Source: Myxococcales bacterium
GTDB taxonomy: Bacteria; Myxococcota; Myxococcia; Myxococcales; Anaeromyxobacteraceae
Assembly (NCBI GenBank): GCA_021784495.1
Contig: JAJXSQ010000136.1
Location: forward strand, 1 to 6,398
Length of the DNA: 6,398 nt
Direction of reading: 5' to 3'
Shown: in pieces, positions 1-6,398 of the stretch
How the letters are laid out: each line of letters starts with the position of its first letter
How positions within the stretch are numbered: the stretch's first letter is position 1
Notes under the pieces: generated by a model
What the model saw: only the letters and a program-made list of their open reading frames with translations
What the model was told of the DNA's origin: nothing
The model's database searches: none
Made by a program: the position numbers and the translations under genes

Positions 1-645
1 GCGCCGGTAGGCGGGGGCGGCGGCGAGCGAGAGCGCCGGGTCGAGGGCCAGCGCGGCGCGGATCGCGCCCGGCCCGTCCGGTCCGGCGGCGACCAGGACG
101 CTCCCCTCGACGCTCGCCGTCGCCAGGAGCGGCGGCCCGCCGGCCTCGCGCCGCCAGACCTCGAAGGCGCGGCCGTTGGCGTTCTCCCTCCCGGACTCGG
201 TGGCGCCGAGCCGGTCGCGGGCGAGGCGGGCGACCAGGGCGGAGAGGGCGCCCGGATCGGCGGCCGGCAGGACGAGCAGGAGCGGTCCGGCCGCGGCGCC
301 CGCGGGCGCCGGGAGCTCGGCCACCGCCGCGCCCCGGGCCGGGTCGAGCCCCGCGCCCCGCAGCGACGCCGGGTCGAGGAGGTCGACGCCGAGCTGGGCG
401 CCGAGCCCGGCGCGCAGGGCCGGCAGGTCGTCGAGCCCGGGGAGGCCGGCGAGCGCCCCCTCGAGCGCCGCCGCCGCCCGGGCCGCGTCGCCCAGCGACG
501 GGACGACGAGGGCGCCGGTCGCCGCGCCGGGGACGAACCGCTCCGGCGGCGGGGTCGCCCCGCGGGTACCGCACCGGCTGCAGCCCCCGGAGAGCGCGGC
601 GAGGAGGGCGGCGGCGACGAGGGGGGCCGATCGGGAGGGGCGCAC
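1..645 (-). CDS. Putative lipoprotein of unknown function (3' end beyond the left edge)
   Basis: This minus-strand frame is open for 215 codons, from a GTG at 645-643 to the window edge. An in-frame TAG at 657-655 leaves the GTG as the only conventional start. The N-terminus is a short Arg-containing segment (RPSRS), a hydrophobic run APLVAAALLAAL, then S-G-G-C with Cys22. This resembles a lipoprotein signal peptide, although the lipobox is loose (Ser, not Leu, at -3), so export and lipidation are inferred. The mature part opens with a Pro-rich linker and FVPG, then ALVVPSLGDAARAAAALEG, a segment GLDDLPALRAGLGAQLGVD, LLDPASLRGAGLDPARG, and later FEVWRRE and SVLVAAGPDG. Alternating short hydrophobic strands and Ala/Leu-rich helices suggest a soluble periplasmic or surface-anchored domain. 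I do not recognise a family confidently. Phe, Trp and Asn codons fall where a folded protein would have them, and the reading frame shows no stops. It diverges from trmB. There is no clear Shine-Dalgarno sequence before the GTG. Confidence 0.75.
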   Translation of the reverse strand, partial: MRPSRSAPLVAAALLAALSGGCSRCGTRGATPPPERFVPGAATGALVVPSLGDAARAAAALEGALAGLPGLDDLPALRAGLGAQLGVDLLDPASLRGAGLDPARGAAVAELPAPAGAAAGPLLLVLPAADPGALSALVARLARDRLGATESGRENANGRAFEVWRREAGGPPLLATASVEGSVLVAAGPDGPGAIRAALALDPALSLAAAPAYRR

Positions 646-654
646 CGCCCGTTT

Positions 655-666
655 CTAGCATGGTAG
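655..666. promoter_or_regulatory. Candidate bidirectional -10 region between the lipoprotein gene and trmB
   Basis: CTAGCATGGTAG is symmetric at 10 of 12 positions and is the most A/T-containing spot in the divergent gap. On the plus strand TAGCAT (656-661) matches TATAAT at the first two and last two positions. On the minus strand TACCAT (665-660) matches in the same way. Transcription starting about 7 bases beyond each box would begin near 668 for trmB and near 653 for the lipoprotein gene, giving leaders under 10 bases. I see no good -35 box on either side. The assignment is inferred from consensus only. Confidence 0.4.
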
Positions 667-676
667 AGAGGCCGCG

Positions 677-1282
677 ATGATCTTCACCGGCCCGGACGAG
701 AGCCCCATCGCGGTCGACCGCTACCCCGACTGGCGGTCGCGGTTCGGAGAGCGCGCCGACCGGCTGGAGCTGGAGATCGGGTGCGGCCACGGCGGCTTCG
801 CGCTGGCCCACGCCCGCCGCTGGCCCGACCGGGCGCTGGTGGGGATCGAGCAGCGCCGCGCCTTCGCCGTCGACCTGGCCGCGCGGGCCGAGGCGCGCGG
901 CCTCGGGAACCTGCTCGTCCTCCAGGGGGACGCCCGCCGGCTCGCGCCGCGGCTCTTCCCCGCCGGCGCGCTGGCGGCGATCCACGTCCACTTCCCCGAC
1001 CCCTGGTGGAAGCGGCGCCACCTCCCGCGGCGGCTGGTCGACGGCGGGATGGCCACCCTCCTCGCCGGCCTGCTGCGGCCGGGCGGGCTCCTCGACCTCC
1101 GGACCGACGTCGAGCGGTACGCCGTGGACGCGGCGGCCCGGCTGGAGGCGGCCGGGCTGCGGAACGAGGCGGGGCCCGGCGGCTTCGCCCCCGCGGCGCC
1201 GGACGAGCTCCCCTCCACCCGGGAGCGGCGCTACCTGGAGACCGGGCAGCCGGTCTGGAGGCTGCGGCTCCGCCGCCCCTGA
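677..1282 (+). CDS. trmB: tRNA (guanine-N7-)-methyltransferase TrmB
   Basis: TrmB transfers a methyl group from S-adenosylmethionine to N7 of G46 in the variable loop of tRNAs and acts in the cytoplasm. The 201-residue product has the full signature of the family. The SAM-binding motif I is EIGCGHGG (33-40). GIE at 56-58 is the end of strand 2, where the acidic residue binds the SAM ribose. QGDAR is at 83-87, the hallmark FPDPWWKRRH at 106-115, LRPGG at 133-137, RTD at 142-144, and the C-terminal TRERRYLETG at 181-190, which contributes to guanine and SAM binding. The length is close to that of short Gram-positive TrmB proteins, and it lacks most of the longer N-terminal extension of the E. 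coli enzyme. The start is supported by GAGAGG at 666-671, five bases upstream, a moderate Shine-Dalgarno sequence. However, a start site near 668 would remove part of it. alaS follows 82 bases downstream on the same strand. Confidence 0.95.
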   Translation: MIFTGPDESPIAVDRYPDWRSRFGERADRLELEIGCGHGGFALAHARRWPDRALVGIEQRRAFAVDLAARAEARGLGNLLVLQGDARRLAPRLFPAGALAAIHVHFPDPWWKRRHLPRRLVDGGMATLLAGLLRPGGLLDLRTDVERYAVDAAARLEAAGLRNEAGPGGFAPAAPDELPSTRERRYLETGQPVWRLRLRRP

Positions 1283-1290
1283 GCGCGGCG
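1271..1290 (+). terminator. Weak GC hairpin at the end of trmB
   Basis: CGCCGC (1271-1276) and GCGGCG (1285-1290) can form a 6-bp stem with an 8-base loop spanning the trmB stop codon. There is no following T-tract, and in sequence this GC-rich such stems arise by chance, so a role in termination is only a possibility. Confidence 0.15.
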
Positions 1291-1315
1291 GGCGGTGGCG
1301 CGGTCCGGCCGCGTC

Positions 1316-1324
1316 TGCTATCCC
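1316..1324 (+). promoter_or_regulatory. Possible -10 region for alaS
   Basis: TGCTATCCC is the only A/T-containing cluster in the 82-base gap before alaS. Read as an extended -10 (TG, then TATCCC at 1319-1324) it would start transcription near 1331 and give a leader of about 34 bases. The match to TATAAT is only the first three positions, and the -35 region is poor. It is listed because the other gaps in this window carry an equivalent element. Confidence 0.25.
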
Positions 1325-1364
1325 AGTCGGTCCCGGCGGCCCCCGTCGCCGGCCCGACCACGCC

Positions 1365-4043
<2,679 letters not shown>

Positions 4044-4063
4044 GGGGCCGGGCGGCCGCGGCG

Positions 4064-4079
4064 CGCCGGTTGACCGGCG
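4064..4079. repeat. Perfect 7-2-7 inverted repeat over the -35 box
   Basis: CGCCGGT (4064-4070) and ACCGGCG (4073-4079) are perfect inverted arms separated by TG. The element covers the whole candidate -35 box (4070-4075) of the next gene, so it could be an operator. As RNA reading through from alaS it can also fold as a 6-bp stem with a TTGA loop, and so might help end the alaS transcript. There is no T-tract. Either role is inference. Confidence 0.4.
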
Positions 4080-4099
4080 TCTCGCGGGGTGGCTACAGT
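4070..4099 (+). promoter_or_regulatory. Sigma70-type promoter for the 4111 gene, near-leaderless
   Basis: The -35 box is TTGACC (4070-4075, five of six to TTGACA). An 18-base spacer separates it from TACAGT (4094-4099), which matches TATAAT at the first two, fourth and last positions. Transcription would begin near 4106, only about five bases before the ATG at 4111. This fits the absence of any Shine-Dalgarno sequence there and supports that start codon. Confidence 0.6.
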
Positions 4100-4110
4100 C
4101 CTGACCGCCG

Positions 4111-4488
4111 ATGCGCCCCGCCACGTCCCCCTCGCGCCACCCGCTCGACGCGCCGGTCGTCGATCTCGGCGCCGCGCGCGAGGCGCGCCGGCTGCGCGAC
4201 TTCCAGGGGCGCTGCCGCGAGGTGGACGACCTGAACCGCCGGGCGCTCGCGCGCCTCTTCCAGGGCGGGCTCGTCTACACGCGCCAGGGGGCGCGGCTGG
4301 GGCGCGACCTGCTCCTCGCCCACCAGCACCTCCTCCGGGTCGGCGACCTGCTGGCCCGCATCGGCGAGCTCGCCGGGGCGGCGGCGTCGGAGGAGGCCGA
4401 GGCGCTCTACGACGAGGCGCGCGCGCTCCTCCGGCGCACCGGGAAGCTCACCAGCCGGACCGGGGCGGTCCTCGCCCGCGGCCGCTGA
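4111..4488 (+). CDS. Uncharacterised 125-residue helical protein
   Basis: I do not recognise this protein. It has 125 residues, no signal peptide and no membrane segment. After a Pro-containing, probably flexible first 18 residues it looks almost entirely alpha-helical. A basic helix spans about 20-51 (AREARRLRDFQGRCREVDDL, then RRALARLF). A second segment of about 54-90 has hydrophobic spacing (YTRQGARLGRDLLLAHQHLLRVGDLLARIGELAG). An acidic helix EEAEALYDEARALLRRTGKL covers about 94-113, and the tail is basic. There is one Cys (35) and no obvious catalytic motif, so a helical bundle or an adaptor or structural protein is plausible. The start is the ATG directly after a good promoter, with almost no leader. 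Translation continues in one frame with charged and hydrophobic residues patterned as in a real protein, whereas the competing frames here are Arg/Pro/Gly-rich. The esterase gene begins 45 bases after its stop codon, with no promoter visible between, so the two may be co-transcribed. Confidence 0.75.
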   Translation: MRPATSPSRHPLDAPVVDLGAAREARRLRDFQGRCREVDDLNRRALARLFQGGLVYTRQGARLGRDLLLAHQHLLRVGDLLARIGELAGAAASEEAEALYDEARALLRRTGKLTSRTGAVLARGR

Positions 4489-4533
4489 GCGGTCGGGCCC
4501 GCTCCCCGCCGGGACGCCCGCGCCCCGCCCGCC

Positions 4534-5538
4534 ATGACCGGACGGCTGCTCGAGCTCGAGATCGACGCCCCGGCGCTCCGCGGGAACCCCCTCGGCGACC
4601 CATCGCGGCGCCCGCTCCTCTGCTGGCTCCCCGCCGGCCGGGAGGACGGCCGCGGACTCCCGGCGGTCTACTTCCTCCACGGCTTCACCGGGAGCGCGCG
4701 CGCCTGGCGGAACGTGTCGCCCTTCAGCCCCACCGTCCCGGAGCGGATCGACGCCCTGGTCGCGGGCGGCGCGATCCCGCCCTTCGCCGCGGTCTTCGTG
4801 GACGGCTTCACCGCGCTCGGCGGGAGCCAGTGGACCAACTCCCCGGCGATCGGCCGGTACCAGGACTACGTCGCCGACGACGTGGTCGCCTTCGTCGAGG
4901 CGCGGCTGGGGACGGTGGCGCGGCGCGAGGCGCGGGCGGTGGTCGGGAGGAGCTCCGGCGGGTACGGCGCCCTGCGGCTCGGCCGCGACCGGCCCGAGGT
5001 CTTCGCCCACCTCGCCTGCCACGCCGGGGACGCCGGCTTCGAGTGGTGCTACGGCCCCGACCTCCCGCGGGCGGCGGCCGCCCTGCTCGGCGCGCGCGAC
5101 GCCGCCGCCTGGCTGGCCGACGCGGTCCGGCGCGCGCGGGAGACCCGCCTCGCCGGCGCCGACCACCCGGTCCTCTCGGTCCTCGCCATGAGCGCCGCGT
5201 ACTCCCCCGATCCGTCGGCGCCGCTCGGCGCCGCGCTCCCCTTCGAGCTCCCCTCCGGCCGGCTCCGGGAGGAGGTCTGGGCCCGCTGGCTCGAGGCCGA
5301 TCCGGTCCGCTTCGTGCCGCGCGCGCTCGACGCCTACCGGCGGCTGGCCACCGTCTTCCTCGACTGCGGGACCCGCGACGAGTTCCACCTGCGCTGGGGG
5401 GCGAGGCAGGTCGCGGCCGCGCTCCGCGCCGGCGGGGTGGAGGTGGTCCACGAGGAGTTCGAGGACGGCCACATGGGGACCGGCTACCGGTACGACCGGT
5501 CGCTGGCGCTCCTCGTGCCCCGCCTCGCGCGCGGGTGA
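4534..5538 (+). CDS. Alpha/beta-hydrolase esterase, enterochelin-esterase/esterase-D type
   Basis: This is a 334-residue serine hydrolase of the putative esterase family that includes esterase D and the enterochelin esterase Fes. The substrate is unknown. The fold is visible from the strand and oxyanion-hole region VYFLHGFTGSARAW (45-58) and the family stretch VFVDGFTALGGSQWTNSPAI (87-106), followed by GRYQDYVADDVVAFVE. The nucleophile elbow GRSSGGYGA has Ser140 within G138-x-S-x-G142. The next segment is CHAGDAGFEWCYGPDLP (162-178). The probable acid is Asp282 in DCGTRDEFHLRWGARQ, and the probable base is His313 in EEFEDGHMGTGYRYD. So all three members of the triad can be placed. There is no signal peptide, so it should act in the cytoplasm. 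No siderophore genes lie nearby, so a role in iron release is not supported. The ATG has no Shine-Dalgarno sequence and no promoter of its own is visible, which suggests transcription from the promoter before the upstream small gene. Next is an outer-membrane protein gene with its own promoter. Confidence 0.9.
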   Translation: MTGRLLELEIDAPALRGNPLGDPSRRPLLCWLPAGREDGRGLPAVYFLHGFTGSARAWRNVSPFSPTVPERIDALVAGGAIPPFAAVFVDGFTALGGSQWTNSPAIGRYQDYVADDVVAFVEARLGTVARREARAVVGRSSGGYGALRLGRDRPEVFAHLACHAGDAGFEWCYGPDLPRAAAALLGARDAAAWLADAVRRARETRLAGADHPVLSVLAMSAAYSPDPSAPLGAALPFELPSGRLREEVWARWLEADPVRFVPRALDAYRRLATVFLDCGTRDEFHLRWGARQVAAALRAGGVEVVHEEFEDGHMGTGYRYDRSLALLVPRLARG

Positions 5539-5571
5539 GGGGGCCCCGGCGCCGCGCGCCCGTCCCCGGGG

Positions 5572-5601
5572 GTGACAGCGGGTGGCGCCATCGGGTATCA
5601 C
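5572..5601 (+). promoter_or_regulatory. Sigma70-type promoter for the outer-membrane protein gene
   Basis: GTGACA (5572-5577, five of six to TTGACA) is followed after 18 bases by TATCAC (5596-5601, four of six to TATAAT including the leading TAT). The spacer length equals that of the promoter at 4070-4099. Transcription would begin near 5608 and leave a leader of about 26 bases that contains the Shine-Dalgarno sequence. Confidence 0.55.
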
Positions 5602-5620
5602 CGGGCGGCCCGAGACCCCC

Positions 5621-5628
5621 GGAGGAAG
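5621..5628 (+). promoter_or_regulatory. Strong Shine-Dalgarno sequence for the outer-membrane protein gene
   Basis: GGAGGAAG ends five bases before the ATG at 5634. It is by far the strongest ribosome binding site in the window and fixes the start directly before the signal peptide, although the same frame is open far upstream. It suggests high translation. Confidence 0.8.
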
Positions 5629-5633
5629 AACCC

Positions 5634-6200
5634 ATGCGCCGCGCCCGCCTTCTCGCCCCGCTCCTCGCCGCCCTGGCGCTCGCCGCCGCCCTCCCCGCGG
5701 CGGCGCGCGCCGCCGACCCGTCGCTCCGGTGGGAGGGGCCGGGGAGCGGCGTCACCGGCTGGGCCATCCTCGGGTACGGCGACGCGGTCGGCGCCGGCGT
5801 GAGCTACCACACCTCGCTGGTGCCGGAGGGCTTCATCCGGGACCCGGGGGTCCGGATCCACGACAACCTCGACCTCGAGGTCGGCGCCGACTTCCTCAAC
5901 TACTACGGGTACCGCGTCGGGCCGTACGACTACGGCTGGAACGAGCTGCTCCTCCGGGGCGGGCTCCTCTGGGACTTCTGGCTCACGCCGCGCCTCGCGG
6001 TCTACCCCAAGCTCGACCTCGGCTGGGGTTTCGGCGGCTACACCGGCAACTACGACCCGGCCTACGGCCCCCGCCAGACCTTCGGCGGCCTCTTCGTCGA
6101 GGGGGCGGCCGGGGTGATCTTCAAGCTGCAGCCGCGACTCGCCCTGCGCGGCGAGATCGGCTCCGCCGGGCTCAAGCTCGGCATCGACTTCGAGTTCTAG
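5634..6200 (+). CDS. Small outer-membrane beta-barrel protein
   Basis: The 188-residue product begins with a classical Sec signal peptide: MRRAR, then a Leu/Ala hydrophobic core and an A-R-A site, so cleavage is likely after Ala26 and leaves about 162 residues. The mature part is rich in Gly and aromatic residues and alternates short amphipathic strands with turns, for example GWAILGYGDAVGAGVSYHTS, LDLEVGADFLNYYGYRVG, LLLRGGLLWDFWLTPRLAVY, LDLGWGFGGYTG, FVEGAAGVIFKLQPRLALRG and GLKLGIDFEF. It ends in Phe, the usual beta-signal for insertion by the BAM complex. The size fits an eight-stranded OmpA/OmpW-like barrel. No peptidoglycan-binding domain or enzymatic residues are seen, so the specific role is unknown (structural, small pore or adhesion are all open). 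Its own promoter and strong ribosome binding site mark it as an independent transcription unit after the esterase gene. It converges on ftsZ, whose stop codon lies 30 bases beyond its own. Confidence 0.88.
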   Translation: MRRARLLAPLLAALALAAALPAAARAADPSLRWEGPGSGVTGWAILGYGDAVGAGVSYHTSLVPEGFIRDPGVRIHDNLDLEVGADFLNYYGYRVGPYDYGWNELLLRGGLLWDFWLTPRLAVYPKLDLGWGFGGYTGNYDPAYGPRQTFGGLFVEGAAGVIFKLQPRLALRGEIGSAGLKLGIDFEF

Positions 6201-6202
6201 GC

Positions 6203-6228
6203 GCCCCCGCCCGGGCGCCCGGCGGGGC
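6203..6228. terminator. GC-rich hairpin between convergent genes
   Basis: GCCCCCGCC (6203-6211) pairs with GGCGGGGC (6221-6228) with one bulged C. This gives an 8-bp all-GC stem in the 29-base gap between two converging stop codons. An alternative stem, GCGCCC (6201-6206) with GGGCGC (6213-6218), is also possible. There is no T-tract on either strand, so it would be a non-canonical or Rho-assisted two-way terminator, if it is one. Confidence 0.4.
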
Positions 6229-6229
6229 C

Positions 6230-6398
6230 CTAGCCCTGCCGGTGGCCGCCCCGCCGCAGGAAGGTGGGGATCTCGAACTGCTCGTCCTCGCCGGGATCGT
6301 GGCCGGGGGCGCGGGCCGAGGTCGCCGGGAGCGAGGGGGACGCCGGGCGCGCCCGGGGGAGCGGCGGCGGCTCGAGCCGCGCCGACGGCGCGGGCGCG
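6230..6398 (-). CDS. ftsZ: Cell division protein FtsZ, C-terminal tail (5' part beyond the right edge)
   Basis: FtsZ is the tubulin-like GTPase that forms the division ring on the inner face of the cytoplasmic membrane. Only the last 55 codons are here, ending with TAG at 6232-6230. They contain the end of the Pro/Ala-rich disordered linker (such as RLEPPPLPRARPASPSLPA) and then DEQFEIPTFLRRGGHRQG. EIPTFLRR is the conserved C-terminal peptide of FtsZ, normally [D/E]IPxFLRR, which binds membrane anchors and regulators such as FtsA and ZipA. The last six residues, GGHRQG, are the variable tail. The GTPase domain is outside the window, so function rests on this peptide, its linker and their position at the C-terminus. 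ftsZ is usually the last or nearly the last gene of the division and cell wall cluster, so that cluster probably continues to the right. The strand is opposite to the neighbouring barrel gene. Confidence 0.85.
   Translation of the reverse strand, partial: APAPSARLEPPPLPRARPASPSLPATSARAPGHDPGEDEQFEIPTFLRRGGHRQG

Noticed and set aside
176..658. A 160-codon plus-strand frame at the left end.
   Set aside because: It is Ser/Arg/Ala/Pro-rich low-complexity sequence antisense to the lipoprotein frame, which has a coherent signal region and domain-like composition.
659..661. A minus-strand ATG upstream of the lipoprotein GTG.
   Set aside because: It is in a different frame (16 bases from the GTG) and gives Arg/Pro-rich sequence without a signal peptide.
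5539..5571. GGGGCCCC and CCCCGGGG palindromes after the esterase, considered as a terminator.
   Set aside because: The arms pair over only about six bases in several equivalent ways with no T-tract, which is not distinguishable from GC-rich background.
4093..5601. A 502-codon minus-strand frame opposite the small gene and the esterase.
   Set aside because: Composition is that of a GC-rich shadow frame, it has no recognisable motifs, and it is antisense to a clear hydrolase.
4089..5633. The long upstream in-frame extension of the barrel-protein frame.
   Set aside because: It is Arg/Pro-rich and out of frame over the 125-aa gene and the esterase. The strong Shine-Dalgarno sequence and signal peptide fix the start at 5634.

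Overview
This is a very GC-rich window (well above 70% by eye, third codon positions nearly all G/C) of ordinary bacterial chromosome. It carries four complete genes, one complete uncharacterised small gene, and two genes cut by the window edges. A putative lipoprotein, an outer-membrane beta-barrel protein ending in Phe, and FtsZ with the usual C-terminal peptide point to a diderm (Gram-negative) bacterium. The extreme GC and the style of the AlaRS Cys-rich insert suggest a Myxococcota/Deltaproteobacteria-type lineage such as Anaeromyxobacter relatives. That placement is inference only.

Layout from left to right. Bases 645 down to 1 (minus strand) encode the N-terminal 215 residues of a putative lipoprotein of unknown function, which runs off the left edge. 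It diverges from trmB (677-1282, tRNA m7G46 methyltransferase). The 31-base gap between them holds one nearly symmetric A/T-containing element that can be read as a -10 box on both strands. alaS (1365-4043, full-length alanyl-tRNA synthetase) follows in the same direction. A 67-base gap then holds a well-formed promoter, its -35 embedded in a perfect 7-2-7 inverted repeat, placed so that the next gene (4111-4488, 125 aa, unknown, helical) would have almost no 5' leader. Forty-five bases on is a cytosolic esterase of the enterochelin-esterase/esterase-D type (4534-5538). A separate promoter and the only strong Shine-Dalgarno sequence in the window precede a secreted 188-aa outer-membrane beta-barrel protein (5634-6200). 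It converges on the 3' end of ftsZ (minus strand, 6398 down to 6230), with a GC-rich hairpin between the two stop codons.

Functionally, trmB and alaS both serve tRNA (modification and charging). The unknown small gene and the esterase may form a two-gene transcription unit. The barrel protein looks independently transcribed. ftsZ is probably the end of a division gene cluster lying to the right.

I see no mobile element, CRISPR array, tRNA/rRNA gene or defence system, and nothing that amounts to a new biological system. The points most worth a second look are the promoter architecture (overlapping divergent -10s, near-leaderless starts, scarce Shine-Dalgarno sequences) and the unknown 125-aa protein.
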